From Erinaceus europaeus (lineage: Eukaryota; Chordata; Mammalia; Eulipotyphla; Erinaceidae), in contig NC_080164.1 of NCBI RefSeq assembly GCF_950295315.1, positions 63,647,615-63,711,614 on the forward strand: 64,000 bases of DNA. Direction: 5' to 3'. Below, in pieces: positions 9,456 through 20,689 of the stretch. The stretch's first letter is position 1. Every line of letters starts with the position of its first letter. The position numbers and the translations under genes are program-made. A model generated the notes under the pieces. It searched no databases, was not told where the DNA came from, and was given only the letters and a program-made list of their open reading frames with translations.

Positions 9456-10654
9456 TGATCTTTGTATTTTTTCTCCCTACAAAGAACATACTCTCTCCCA
9501 AAACCTACATTGACCTCAGAATAATGCTTTGGCACCTGAGATGAATATATCCCAATGTTGTATCTCATATTTTCAAGGGAAGTTAAACCACAGTCTTGTA
9601 ACCAACTCTGTGTTAATTCTAGCTGCTACTGTGCCTTCACTGCCCATTCTATGCCATGTTGTTTTTTTTTTCATTTTTCCATTTCCCAAGTTATGCACCA
9701 GTAAGCCATAGCAATGTCTAGTTTCATGGAGAATCTCCTCACTGTTCTCCCATTAGTTAAAAGAAGTTGTCCAACCAGCTTTTTGACTGTGAATAGTAGT
9801 CAGTTGATTTGTGGCAGACATGGACTTAGTTATAAAGCAATGGTCACACAGAGCCCTAGTCTCTCTAGGTTACTAAAGATTTTTTAAAACCAAAGTGCCC
9901 CATCCCTTTGGGACTTGATTTAAGATGGATTGTTCAATTTGCCTTTATCTTGATCTCAAGAGAATCTGTTAGGCCAGGGTTATGGGAAGATTAAGAAATG
10001 GCACCATATTCTCCTTGGCAGGTTTACCATTTCCAAGTGTGGTTTGTTTGTTTGTTTTTCATCCTTTAGGACACTTCTTCACTGCTGAGAAGAAAAGAAC
10101 TAATTCTTGGGCGAACAGAATTGCTCTTAGACTGAAGTGAGCTTTTAATACTCTCCCTTGTTGGATAAGAATTGGGACACTCAGGCTTTCTTTTCATTCA
10201 AACACATGGTAACAGAATGCTTTCTTTCAACAAATGACCTTTTGTTTGCGCTTTGGGACCAAAACCTTCTTCCCAGGCACTGACTCTTCATAAACGCTCC
10301 AGATACGGCCACACACTTATCCCCACTGTAGCACAAACAAAGGAAGTTCGCAGTAAGAAGAGTGCACCTGACAGTGCTGCTCTGTCTCTGGAGGGCAAGA
10401 CACCTGACCTAGCCTCCATAGACTTTAACCTTTCTTTCCTGTTTCCCAAGGTCATTTCAGATAGTGTGGATTTGTTTATTCAAAACAAGTTACTACTTTA
10501 TATTTTCCTACAGAAGCAAAGGGGGGAGGAGAATTATCAAACATATCACAGAAATTGCACTGGCTAGAAATTAATGTTCGACAAAAGTGAGTGAAGTCTT
10601 AGTAGTTTAGTTTCTCTTATTGGAATGACTCATTTGACTAATTATCAATACAGT
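9456..10654. other. Intergenic, no gene or clear repeat
   Basis: The sequence looks unique. A 104-codon plus frame at 10253-10567 has no recognisable domain and is not called. Confidence 0.5.
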
Positions 10655-10765
10655 TTTTTCTTTTTAAAAAAATTTTATTAGTGACAATATTGATTTACAA
10701 AACTATGAGATAACAGGTATAATTCTGCACTGTGCCCTATCACCCCCTTCCCTCTTGATTTCTGG
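10655..10765 (-). mobile_element. Retroposon family Q, 3' end
   Basis: TTTTATTAGTGACAATATTG, then TTTACAAAACTATGAGATAACAGGTATAATT. On the minus strand this is the A-tailed end shared with the piece at 21,660-23,800. Confidence 0.5.
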
Positions 10766-10779
10766 CTGACTCACTCCAA

Positions 10780-10810
<31 letters not shown>

Positions 10811-10811
10811 A
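10780..10811. repeat. (AAAT)n microsatellite
   Basis: About seven AAAT units, following CACTCC. Confidence 0.85.
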
Positions 10812-11068
10812 ATTTTTTAAAAGATTATTTAAAAAAAAGGAACGGAGCAGACGAGAAAAAGAATCTTAGGATGGAAAGAATCTAGCAAGTCTATTTTTAG
10901 TGTTCCTAAGGAGAACATACTTAAAACTTCATAGTTTTTGTTTGAGTTTGATAGCTAACATGGAGTTGGACAAAAATATTGTCTGGGAAGATGTGTCAGA
11001 CTTGAGAATAAGATAGAAACTTGGATTTTGGCAGGGAGTAACTCCATACTTGAAAAAAAAATCTATAA

Positions 11069-11275
11069 GGGGGTCGGGTGGTGGTGTACCTGGTTGAGTG
11101 CACATGTTACAGTGCGCAAAAAAAACCCCAGTTAGAGCGCCTGGTCCCCACCTGCAGGGGGAAAGCTTTGCAAGTGGTGAAGCAGGGCTGCAGGTGTCTC
11201 TCCGTCTCTCTCCTTCTCTATCCCCCCCTCTCGATTTCTCCCTGTCTCTATCAAATAAAGATAATAATTTTTTTT
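11069..11275 (+). mobile_element. SINE family B
   Basis: GGGGTCGGGTGGTGGTG head. A small A-run has disturbed the segment before box B. The tail is CAAATAAAGATAATAATT. AAATCTATAA and AAATCTCTAA at the edges suggest the target duplication. Confidence 0.88.
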
Positions 11276-11299
11276 AAATCTCTAAATAAAATTAACTGA

Positions 11300-11515
11300 T
11301 TACCCCATCAACCTGACTCTGGCCCGTATATATTCACATTAAGCACAGGAGCCTGTGTAATTCTGAGTGCCTGTCAGTCTGAGCTCACAGTTTGTCACAG
11401 CTGGCAACCTCGGTGCTCTCATTTCAGGACCATGCCTCCTTTCAGAAGGTGGGGCAGTCCCTACCATTGCTACTTTATAGTGAGGACAGGTTTTTGGAGT
11501 GGTCCACAATAGGCT
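11300..11515 (-). mobile_element. Retroposon family R, internal segment
   Basis: AGGAGCCTGTGTAATTCTGAG, then GTCAGTCTGAGCTCACAGTTTGTCA, then CTCATTTCAGGACCATGCCTCC, parallels 16,768-16,930 in the longer R copy. It is diverged and has neither element end. Confidence 0.55.
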
Positions 11516-11635
11516 TTATGCTGACATTCCTGACTTCTCAATATATATATTTTTTATGATTCAGGTTAATACTTGCAGTACTTGCTTATCCTTCAACAAA
11601 GTCCTTCAGATTCTCTTCCTTTTCTTATTTAGAGG

Positions 11636-11757
11636 GTTTATTTATTATTATTTTCTTACCAGAGCACTGTTGCTTCTGATGGTGCAGGGGATTGAACCTG
11701 AGACCTCAGAGCGTAAGGCATGAAAGCCTCTTTCAGTAGCCACTATGTTGTCTCCTC
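11636..11757 (-). mobile_element. SINE family C
   Basis: ACCAGAGCACTGTTGCTTCTGATGGTGCAGGGGATTGAACC, with the head end at TGTTGTCTCCTC. Confidence 0.8.
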
Positions 11758-11835
11758 ATCCTTCCTTTTCTTATTTATACAATGAAAAGACTGAGTTTTG
11801 ATTCTGCCTCAGATGTAAATAAAAAGAGGGGAGGG

Positions 11836-12107
11836 GGGAGTCGGGTGGTAGTGCAGTGGGTTAAGAGCATGTGGTGCAAAGCGCAAGGACCTTCATAAGG
11901 ATCCCAGTTAGAGTCCCCAGCTCCCCACCTGCAGGGGTGTGGCTTCACAGGTGGTAAAGCAGGTCTGCAGGTGTCTTTCTCCCTCTCTGTCTTCCCCTCC
12001 TCTCTCCATTTCTCTCTGCCCTATCTAACAATGACATCAATAACAAACAACAACAATAACAACAACAACAAACCAAGGGCAACAAAAGGGAAAATAAAAT
12101 AATAAAA
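11836..12107 (+). mobile_element. SINE family A
   Basis: Complete copy with GGATCCCAGTTAGAG at box B and an AACAACAACAAACCAAGGGCAACAAAAGGG tail. AAAAAGAGGG precedes it (11,821-11,830) and recurs at about 12,107. Confidence 0.92.
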
Positions 12108-12417
12108 AAAAGAGGGAAGGAGGGTGTGGGGGTTTCCCTGCTGCCTGATTGCCGCTCTGTTGGCTGCATGCCCCTCTGCAAAATAAATAAATGCCTTGCT
12201 TAACTTTTTAAATTTTGCCTTGATCATTCATTTTAATTGGACATTATTTACAACAATCAACCCCAAACAATGAGAATTTGAGAGCCCGTCTGAAACTTAA
12301 GTTATAGATTCTCTAGTAACAGTATTTTGCATTTGATTACATGTATAGACATATAGCAAGACTTGGCTTATGGGCATTTAGTATGTTTTGATTTGATGTC
12401 TTTGATAAGAGTTTGAA
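12108..12417. other. Intergenic, no feature recognised
   Basis: AT-rich unique sequence between two SINEs. Confidence 0.5.
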
Positions 12418-12604
12418 GCTGGGAAGCACCTGGTTGAGTACTCATATTACAAAGCACAAGGCCCAGGGTTCAAGCTCCCAGTACTCATCTGTAAGAGAGG
12501 AGCTTGTCAAGCAGTGAAGCAGTGCTGCAGGTGTCTCTCTGTCTCTCTCTATGTCTCCTTCCCTCTTGATTTCTCTCTGTCTCTATCCTATAAATAAAAA
12601 TATC
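12418..12604 (+). mobile_element. SINE family B, 5'-shortened
   Basis: It starts inside the head (GAAGCACCTGGTTGAGTACTC), keeps box B GGTTCAAGCTCCC and ends CTATCCTATAAATAAAAA. Confidence 0.82.
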
Positions 12605-12760
12605 TTAGAGATTAATTAGTTAAGATGGGAAGCTGATAATTTAAGAGTGAATATGATGAAGAGCTCTTAGGTCTAGAAGCTGGGTTCACCTTGTCTTTTA
12701 TGTTAAGAAAGGAATACAGTTCATCTACACAACAAATGACTGCTCTCACTTTTTATTTTA

Positions 12761-13047
12761 CTTTTTTTTTTTTGCCTCCGGGGATATTGCTGGGATTTGG
12801 TGTCTGCACTATGAATCCACTGCTCCTGCAGCCATTATTTATTTATTTATTTTAATAGGGCAGAAAGAAATTGAGAAGGGAGGGAAAGATACAGAGGGAG
12901 AGAGAAAGACACCTGTAGACTTGTTTTACCTCTTGTGAAGCGACCCCCCTGCAGGTGGAGAGCCGGGGGCTCAAACCAGGATCCTTGGGCAGGTCCCTGC
13001 ACTTCATACTATGTATGCTTAATCTGGTGCACCACCGCCCGCCTCCC
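12761..13047 (-). mobile_element. SINE family Ax, full length
   Basis: The extended 3' module (GCCTCCGGGGATATTGCTGGG), a TTTA tail segment, GA-rich body and ACCGCCCGCCTCCC head are all present in reverse. Confidence 0.92.
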
Positions 13048-13307
13048 ACTCACTTTTCTATATAAAATCATCCTAGTAATTTAATCATTTTATAAGACAT
13101 TGAATAGGCTTGATTAATAACTATACACATAGCTATATATCTTGAAAAGTAACTTATTGCTGAAATGTTTTAAAAAATTAAAAAGCTGTATATTTTATAG
13201 TTTCAAAGACCTGCTAATGCATCTCAAAGCATTGGCTAGGAACTCGGACTGTAACAGAAAGGAGGTTTCTGCATCAAGGCTGTAAGTTTTGTACTCATGA
13301 AAATTAG
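13048..13307. other. AT-rich intergenic spacer
   Basis: Nothing recognisable. Confidence 0.5.
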
Positions 13308-13449
13308 AGGGCAGGGGTAGATAGCATAATGGTTATGCAAACAGACTCTCATATCTGAAACTCCAAAGTCCCAGGTTCAATCCCCTGCACCACCATAAAC
13401 CAGAGCTGAGCAGTGCTCTGGTAAAAGAAAAGAAAGAAAGAAAAAAAAA
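13308..13449 (+). mobile_element. SINE family C, near-consensus
   Basis: It reads GGGCAGGGGTAGATAGCATA, then box B GGTTCAATCCCC, CACCACCATAAACCAGAGC and a GA/A-rich tail. It is a good reference copy for this family. Confidence 0.9.
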
Positions 13450-13707
13450 TTAGAATGAGTTTACTATATGGAATTTGGAAACTAAGAAAATGTGCTACAA
13501 TTATATCTACATGTTTGTCTGCTGTTTATTTATTTAGAGTATCATTTACTACTAGATCAAGAGTTTTTAGATATGTTAATTACTGAAAATCAGATCATTT
13601 TTAAATGTGCCAATCCTGTCTTTAATATAATGGTGGACAAAAGACTGAAGTTTTGTTCTGCCGTTGCCTGGTGTGTTATTCAGTATGAAGGGTGGTGAGT
13701 GAGCCTC

Positions 13708-13708
<1 letters not shown>

Positions 13709-13768
<60 letters not shown>
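13709..13768. repeat. (AC)30 microsatellite
   Basis: An uninterrupted AC run of about 30 units. Confidence 0.99.
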
Positions 13769-13770
<2 letters not shown>

Positions 13771-14602
13771 CAAACAAACAAAATTAGTGTCTAGTCTAAA
13801 CCAAGAATCTTGTTCTAAAAGTAAGTGCTGAGTGGGGTGTAACTATAGAGATCTCCGCCTCTCATTTGCTTATAGCTCATCTATGTCACTTACCTCTGTA
13901 ACCTAGACCTACATTTAAGAATAAAGTGTGCACTGTGAACCTAGGGGTCAGCTGAAGAAAGCTCGAAGCTATACTGAAGTTTACCTGCGCTCCCACAATA
14001 TCCATAATTCAGGACTGAAATCCAACTTTGTGACTGCTTCTTTTCAAACCTGCACAACCAAATCAGGTTCTGAAATTTAGAAGAGAAAATAATTGTGGGG
14101 ACCCTTCAATAGGACACTTAATTCTGCAGCTCTGGCTTGCCATTCTAGCAGTCCATCCTGTTCTGAAAACCTTTTATTCAAAATGAAAACAGCTGATTAT
14201 CTACCTGCCATTCCAGCTAGGCTCTTGGCTGTATCTTCACAGCCAGCAAGGCTACTCTGAAGATATGTCTTGGGTACTTAGCACCAGCTCCTATCCTAGC
14301 CTGCCAGTGTGGCCTGTGACCCTTAGTCCTAGTAACCTTTAAAGAGCCACAGCTGGTGGGTAGGCTGCAAACAAAATTGGCCCTGTTGTGCCACTGTGGA
14401 GTTCAACATGGAAAAAAGAAATTTTTTAATCTAGTGGGGGAAAAGCATTAAGGAATTCAACATGACAATGATAGGTGTTAGCACAAGGGGAAAGTACTTT
14501 GTTGGAGGGAAGTCAGCTTGAGACTGAAGGGTGTTTAGAAGGTGTTTAGGAGGAGCAAGGGTGGCAAGCTCCTGGCAATGAGAACAAACTTGATGAAATA
14601 TA
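13769..14602. other. Intergenic, no feature recognised
   Basis: Unique-looking sequence without a supported frame or repeat. Confidence 0.5.
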
Positions 14603-14958
14603 GATGCCAACTAGACCTCCCTGGGCAAACAACCCCACCAATGTGTCCTGGAGCCCCACTTCCCCAGAGCCCTGCCTCACTAGAAAAATAGAGAAACAGG
14701 CTGGGATTATGGATCAACCTGTCAATGCCCATGTTCAGCGGGGAAGCAATTACAGAAGCCAGACCTTCCACCTTTTGCATCCCGCAATGACCTTGGGTCC
14801 ATACTTCCAGTAGGTTGAAGAATAGGAAAGCTATCAGGGGAGTGGATGGGAGACAGATTTCTGGTGGTGAACATTGTATGGAAGGTACACTTCTTATCCT
14901 ATGGTCCTGTCAATATTTCCATTTTATAAATAAATTAAATTAAATTTAAAAATATAGA
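14603..14958 (+). mobile_element. Retroposon family R, 5'-truncated, A-tailed copy
   Basis: It runs from ATGCCAACTAGACCTCCCTGG to TTTATAAATAAATTAAATTAAATTT. Three other R copies share the CCACCAATGTGTCCTGGAGC and CCCATGTTCAGCGGGGAAGC stretches. A 69-codon frame (14,604-14,813) matches a frame in the 20.7-kb copy. The element type (L1-like 3' end or another LINE) is unresolved. Confidence 0.75.
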
Positions 14959-15023
14959 ATATTACCAAGAAGGAATAAAGGGACAACGTGACAGAGAGAG
15001 AGAGAGAAAGAAATACAGATGTG

Positions 15024-15320
15024 AGGAGGCAGGGTGGTAGTGCAACAGAGTAAGTGCACATGGCACAAAGCTCAAGGACCAGCATAAGGATCCCGGTTCG
15101 AGCCCCCGGGTCCCCACCTACAGGAAGGTTACTTCACAGGCAGTGAAGCAAGTCTGCAGGTGTCTGTCTTCCTGTCTGTCTTTCCCTCCTCTCTCAAGTT
15201 CTCTCTGTCTTACCCAACAACAATAATAACAACAATGATAAACAACAAAGGGCAACTAAAAGGGGAAAAATAGCCTCCAAGAGCAGTGGATATGTAGTGC
15301 AGGCACTGAGCCCCAGCAAT

Positions 15321-15363
<43 letters not shown>

Positions 15364-15380
15364 AAAAAAGAAAGAAAGAA
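15024..15380 (+). mobile_element. SINE family Ax
   Basis: Head GGCAGGGTGGTAGTGCAAC, box B GGTTCGAGCCCCC, then body, tail and the GAGCAGTGGATATGTAGTGC module. It ends in a GAAA microsatellite. GAGAAAGAAATACAGATGTG before and GAGAAAGAAATATATATGTG after form a roughly 20-bp target duplication. Confidence 0.93.
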
Positions 15381-15390
15381 AGAGAAAGAA
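15321..15390. repeat. (GAAA)n microsatellite in a SINE tail
   Basis: About 17 GAAA units with one A-run interruption. Confidence 0.97.
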
Positions 15391-16084
15391 ATATATATGT
15401 GAAATATTGTGACAGGCTTTATCAGGCCAAGTGCAAACAGCAAGGACAGGCTAAGGGTGAGGCTTCCAGAGAGATGAAGCCCTGCAGGCATGTAGGGATA
15501 AAGGGCATTTTGGAGCCAGTATCGATTATTAATGGAGAATCAACTTGATCCAACTTACATTGAATAATATCATTAAAGCTGCAGGTGGGAGGAAGAGGTT
15601 TGGGCAAGGCCAGAAGCAGAGAAAAGATGAGAAAACCAAGGAAAGTGATTTCACTGTGGGCAAGACTGGGAAGTGCATGGTACTGAAGGTCTGAACATGG
15701 TGGGATGCTGCCAACCACTTTTCTAGATTAGTCTCTTGGGGTGCTGGGGGTGGGGAAGGGTGGGACTGGCCAAACCTTGGATCAAGGAAGCAAAGCCTCT
15801 GCCACAGCACCCCTCTATGCTTTGAAGGGTTGTCATGGTCCATCTCTAGGCTTCTAATCTGCTAAACAGGTCACTGGCAGCATCCCAGACCACATCAATT
15901 TCTCTTAAAAATGCTAAAAGGAATAGCTAAAGGAAGTAAGAATGGGCTGCAGTGCCACCTAGTGTCCACAAGATGTGTGCTCAGCTCACTGAGCCTGGGA
16001 TTCCAGCAGTCCCGAGCCATTCTGCAGTGTCCAGAGTCTGCGTACTGGCTGGCACATTCTAATCAGCTACTGGGAGATTTCTCT
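15391..16084. other. Intergenic, no feature recognised
   Basis: Moderately GC-rich and unique. Overlapping minus frames of about 100 codons at 15,422-15,843 lack any recognisable domain. Confidence 0.5.
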
Positions 16085-17690
16085 ATTTATTTTATTTTAT
16101 TATTTTTTAATTTTTATTTATAAAATAGAAACACTGGCAAAACCATAGGATAAGAGGGGTACAATTCACACAATTCCCACCATCAGAACTCCATATCCCA
16201 TCCCCACCCCTAATAGGTTTCCTATTCTTTAACCCACTGGGAGCATGGACCCAGGGTCATTATGGGGTGCAGAAGGTGGAGGGTCTGGCTTCCCCACTGA
16301 ACATGGGCGTTGACAGGTCATTCCATACTCCCAGCCTGTTTCTCTCTTTCCCTAGTGGGGCAGGGCTCTGGGGAAGTGGGGTTCCAGGACACATTGGTGG
16401 GGTTGTCTGCCCAGAGAAGTCCAGTTGGCATCATGGTAGCATCTGGAACCTGGTGGCTGAAAAAAGAATTAACATATGAAGCCAAACAGATTGTTGACTA
16501 ATCATGAACCTAAAGGGGGGAAATATTGCATGAAGATTTGGTGGGGGGGAGTCTCCGTTTTGGAGATAGCTAGTACGTCTATTTTAATTATATTCCAAAG
16601 GGCACGTGACTATACTAGTTTTTCCTGAGCCTGACATCTGATATGCTGGTGGGCCCAAGTTATTATCCGGGGAGATGATGTCATGGCTGTGAAAAGGGCT
16701 AGAAAGCTGAGTCAGGGAAGAGAGTAGCTCCCAAATATGGAAAGGTGTATAAATATTGTTGACTGTAAACCCCATCGATTTGATCTGGGGCCCATATTCA
16801 GCATAGGAGCCTATGTGACTTCTGCATCTCTGTAAGTCTGATCTGGCATTCTGTGATCATGAGTAAGAACGTTCCAAGCTGCCCCAATTTCAGGACCCAT
16901 CTTCCTCAGGTGGTAGATAGAGTATGTTATCCAACCTCCCTTCGGAGGATGGAACATTCTCTACCATTGTTGATCCACCTTGAGGGCAAGGTTCTATGGG
17001 GGCCTCCAAAGGGGTCCATTATGTTTGTTTTTTTTTCTGATGGAGATCGCCAGTGACAATGAAGAGAGGGATCTATTCAAGGTCTAGGTCCATCATGTCT
17101 GTGTGGGAATCCCAGGACTCCCCAACTAGGGTCCCAGATGATGGTGTGGCCTGATAGTGACTAGAGTCATCATTAAAGTATGCCAGTCTCTTACCCTTAT
17201 TCAGCCATTTGTAGTCCTTACTTTGATAAGATTAGCTTTGGAGTGGCTGAGGGAAGTGTAATAGAAAGTAGGTGAGGAGAGTATCTAGGTTTAAGTAGAA
17301 ACTATTTCATTAAGTACTTTATGGTGTCTTTTTAGGTCTTTCGACTTGCTTGCTGCATATACTGACTCACTGCAGACTATTGTGCACTTTTGCTTTCAGG
17401 TATATGTTTTGCCCTCATTTATGGATGCATGTGAACATATGCCCTATCTTATGGGACCTGGCCTATATCTAGGTTTGGGGGCTTTTTAAGGAAGTCAACC
17501 ACCGAAAATGGAATTAAGGAGTCCTATGAGAAAGGAAAGGTTTCACTCGAGTAATGAGGCTGAAAGGTTGACATTCCACGCTGGACATCTCTGGACACAG
17601 TCTAAAGTGAAGCATGCCAAGGTGGTACTTGTTGCATTGATTAGGTTGGGATCAGCAGATGCAGTATGTTTCTCTACTTCTCACACTGTC
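16085..17690 (-). mobile_element. Retroposon family R, longest copy (about 1.6 kb)
   Basis: On the minus strand the 3' A-rich end lies at about 16,085-16,125. The conserved 3' block is 16,130-16,515. An internal block of about 0.85 kb (about 16,530-17,380) is missing from the 20.7-kb copy. The upstream block (17,380-17,670: TTTGCTTTCAGGTATATG ... TTGCATTGATTAGGTTG) is shared with 21,185-21,470. No long intact frame was seen. Confidence 0.7.
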
Positions 17691-18112
17691 TCTGATAGCA
17701 TCTCTTCAGCCTCCTCTTCTTCCTCCCATGTCTCTACCCTTGATCCTTTCTTCTACCCTTTAAGAAGGTAAGCAAAATTAGAATAAACTATAATCTCTCC
17801 AGGGGAGATTTTGGGATGGGATAGATATCGAGTTTACTATAATCTTTCCTTTAATTATATAATGATGTCTGCCTGGGGTTAAATTCTCCAGATGTTTTTT
17901 CCATTCAGAGTTGTTACTTGTTAAATGGACAGTTTGGATGAGTGAGGCTCCACAAAACATGAGTTCTCCTATGGACACTGTCTTCATCTGCCACTGTCCA
18001 CTCACCACCCCCTAATCTTAGGCCAGCCATCTGGAAGAACCCCAACATGTGTGTTTTCTCTATAGTACAAATAGCGTGTTACGTCCACAGAGTATATTTA
18101 AGCATACCCACT
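17691..18112. other. Intergenic, no feature recognised
   Basis: Possibly more of the R element's 5' side, but there is no second copy in the window to compare. Confidence 0.4.
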
Positions 18113-18275
18113 CTTGGTAGGGCAAACAGCTCAGCTGGTAGATCACAGGGCTTGCAAGCCTGAGGCTCCCAGTTCTATCCCCAGGGCCACAATACTGGAG
18201 GGGCGCTCTGGTTTCTTTCTCATTTTTTCATTCTTTCATATGAATATCTTGTATGCAATAAATAAAATAAATTTA
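18113..18275 (+). mobile_element. SINE family H-like
   Basis: GGGCAAACAGCTCAGCTGGTAGATCACAGGGC resembles a tRNA head with a box A-like TAGATCACAGG. AGTTCTATCCCC is box B-like. It ends TAAATAAAATAAA. Confidence 0.7.
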
Positions 18276-18359
18276 GATTTACTTCACAGAAAGATAAAAC
18301 GTGAGAATGAAAATTGTCGAGTTTAGTTCATCGGGGACACTGAACTATAGTTTTCTCTT

Positions 18360-18475
18360 TCTTTTTTTGTATTTATTTATTTATTTATTTATTTTTATCT
18401 TCACCAGAGCACTTCTGAGTTCTGGCTTATGGTAGTGCTGGAGATTAAACCTAGGATGTCAGGTACTAAAGTGTT
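18360..18475 (-). mobile_element. SINE family C
   Basis: A (TTTA)n tail, then CACCAGAGCACTTCTGAGTTCTGGCTTATGG. Confidence 0.82.
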
Positions 18476-18508
18476 TTTTTATTTCATTTTTATATATTTT
18501 ATATATTT

Positions 18509-18806
18509 ATATATTTATTTATTTAATTTTTCCTATTTATTTATTTTCCCTTTTGTTGCCCTTGTTTTTTATTGTTGTTGTAGTTATTGTTATTGTTGTT
18601 ACTGATGTTGTCGTTGTTAGGACAGAGAGTAATGGAGAGAGGAGGGAAAGACAGAGAGGGGGAGAGAAAGATAGGCACTTGCAGACCTGCTTCACTGCCT
18701 GTGAAGCGACTCCCCTGCAGGGGGGGAGCTGGGGGCTCAAACCTTATGTTGGTCCTTGGGCTTCGTGCCACGTGCACTTAATCCGCTGTGCTACTGCCTG
18801 ACTCCC
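18509..18806 (-). mobile_element. SINE family A
   Basis: Complete reverse copy ending CTACTGCCTGACTCCC. Its tail merges with AT-rich TATATATTT sequence. Confidence 0.92.
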
Positions 18807-18809
<3 letters not shown>

Positions 18810-18837
<28 letters not shown>

Positions 18838-19060
18838 TATGGATAGAGAAGGATCCAGAGAAGGGGCCAGGCAGTGGTGCACCTGGTTAAGCACTCACAT
18901 TACAGTGCACAAGGACCCAGGTTCAAGCCCCCCTGGCCCCCACCTGCAGGGGGGAAGCTTCACGAGTGGTGAAGCAGAGCTTCAGATTTCTCTTCAGGTT
19001 TCTGTCTCTTTCCCTTCCTGTCTCCCTCTTCCCTCTTGATTTCTGTCTGTCTCTATCCAA

Positions 19061-19091
<31 letters not shown>

Positions 19092-19280
19092 ACAACAACA
19101 ATAATAATAATAAATTTAAAGAGAGAGAAGAGGGAGGGAGGGAGGGGGAAAGAGAAACACTGTAGCACTGCTTCACCACTCATGAAGCTATTCTTCCACT
19201 GGTGGGGGCTGGGGGCTTGAATGCCGGTCCTTGAGCATTGTAACAAGTATGCTTTACTGGGTACACAACCACCCATCCTC
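18810..19280 (-). mobile_element. SINE family B, split by another B copy
   Basis: The left end (TTATTTATATGGATAGAGAAGG, 18,810-18,860) and right part (19,115-19,280, GAGAGAAGAGGGAGGG...GGGGGCTTGAATGCCGG...CAACCACCC) make one reverse B element. A plus-strand B copy sits between them. Confidence 0.7.
18861..19108 (+). mobile_element. SINE family B, nested
   Basis: GGGGCCAGGCAGTGGTGCACCTGGTTAAG head, box B GGTTCAAGCCCC, and an (AAAT)n tail of about eight units. Confidence 0.92.
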
Positions 19281-19284
19281 AAAA

Positions 19285-19412
19285 AGGTTTGCTTGTTTGT
19301 TTACCAAAGCACTACTAAACTCTGGCTTCTGGTGCTACTGGGGTTTGAACCTGGAAACTTTGGTGCTGCCGGGACCAAAGTCTTTCTACATAAGCATTAT
19401 GCTAGCTCCTCA
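19285..19412 (-). mobile_element. SINE family C
   Basis: TTTACCAAAGCACTACTAAACTCTGGCTTCTGG, then GGGGTTTGAACCTGGAAAC. Head end at TGCTAGCTCCTCAGCC. Confidence 0.8.
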
Positions 19413-19429
19413 GCCTACTCTTTGATTTT

Positions 19430-19855
19430 TTTTTTTTTTTTTTTTGGAATAGCGAGCAGGATAGGTTTTAGTTCTTCTTTGCAAGTCATATAGAATTTGT
19501 GCAGATACTGTAGAATATTCTGGGTGTGGGCTTCTGTTCTTGAAATTTTGTTCCTGATTGATTTGTTCAGGTAATCTATTTCATTTGATCCAGCCTCAGA
19601 AAATTGTATAATTCTGGTCATGTGCTCATTTCTTCTAGATTGTCCAATTTGTTTGCATGTCTATGCTCATAATATTTCCTATGGTCCTTTGTATTTCTCC
19701 AGTATCCACTGTAATGTTGCCTCTTTCATTTCTGATTCTTTTCATCACAGCTTTCCCTCCCTTTTCGTAGCAAGGGATTTGTCTATTTTATTTATCCTTT
19801 CAAATAACTAGGTTTTGGCCTCATTGGTCTTTTTGTATAATTTTTTTTTTTTTTT
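19430..19855 (-). mobile_element. L1 ORF2 fragment (linker before the RT domain)
   Basis: Plus-strand TTTATCCTTTCAAATAACTAGGTTTTGGCCTCATTGGTC is the antisense of a well-known L1 ORF2 stretch. The frame is broken and no element ends are seen. Confidence 0.65.
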
Positions 19856-20094
19856 TTGTCTACTAAACTGCCCAGGAGGACTACCTTGAACCAGGACCTA
19901 AGAAACAGCAGTCCTGCTCTATTCTAAGCTGTGTTGCCAGTTACAGTGGAGGCAAGGCAGCATCACACTGCTAGTAAGAGGAACCAGCACATCCAATCAC
20001 TCTCCCCACCAACTGTGTTCCGGCAAAATAGCTCTGTGATTTACATTTCTTTAAAAAATAGTTGTATTAGGGGAATGTGGTTCATTTGTGACTA
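19856..20094. other. Intergenic, no feature recognised
   Basis: Nothing identifiable between two L1 pieces of opposite orientation. Confidence 0.4.
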
Positions 20095-20525
20095 TCCCAC
20101 CATGACTCAGCTTCCAGAAGTCTGATTCTGAAGCAATATTTCTTATGAATATTGATGCAAAATCCTCAGCAAAATTCTAGAAAGCTGAATCCAACAATAT
20201 GTTAAAATTGATCCAGTATTATTCCAGGAACACAAATTAAAAAAAAAAAAAAAAAACCAAACCCTAGTCTTTGCAATATGCCAAGTCAGTAGAATAAAAG
20301 ATGAAATCCACATGACCCAACAATTCCATTCCAAGTGTTTACTCAGGAGAAATGAAAGCCCTTGGCCACACAAAAATGTGCACATGAATATTCATAACAA
20401 CATTATTCATAATACCTAAAATGTAGAATAAACTAGATTCTGTCAACTGATAGTATGGTGTAGTCATACAATGAAATTTATTTATTCATAAAAAAGGGAT
20501 GAAATACTGGCAAAATATAGCACAT
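20095..20525 (+). mobile_element. Old L1 ORF2 fragment
   Basis: ATGAATATTGATGCAAAATCCTCAGCAAAATT corresponds to the LMNIDAKILxKIL region of L1 reverse transcriptase. CCCAACAATTCCATTCCAAG and TTCATAACAACATTATTCATAATACC are typical of the ORF2 3' part. The two are joined with an internal deletion and many stops. Confidence 0.75.
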
Positions 20526-20532
20526 ATATACT

Positions 20533-20662
20533 TTTTTTTTTTTTTCTTTTTACCAGAACACTAAGCTCTGGTTTATGGTGGTACAGGGGATTGAACCTGA
20601 GACTTTGGAGCCTCAGGCATGGGAGTCTCTTTGCATAACCATTATGCTATCTACCCCTGCCC
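20533..20662 (-). mobile_element. SINE family C with target duplication
   Basis: TTTACCAGAACACTAAGCTCTGGTTTATGGTGGTACAGGGGATTGAACC. CATATATACTTTT before and CATGTATATACTTTT after mark the insertion in L1-derived DNA. Confidence 0.9.
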
Positions 20663-20689
20663 AGCATGTATATACTTTTAAAAAATTAT

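Noticed and set aside
8987..9568. 193-codon minus-strand frame rich in RRGEE/KGKER, and the 133-codon plus frame opposite
   Set aside because: Both are translations of the (TTTCC)n/(TCTCC)n microsatellite and its flanking SINEs.
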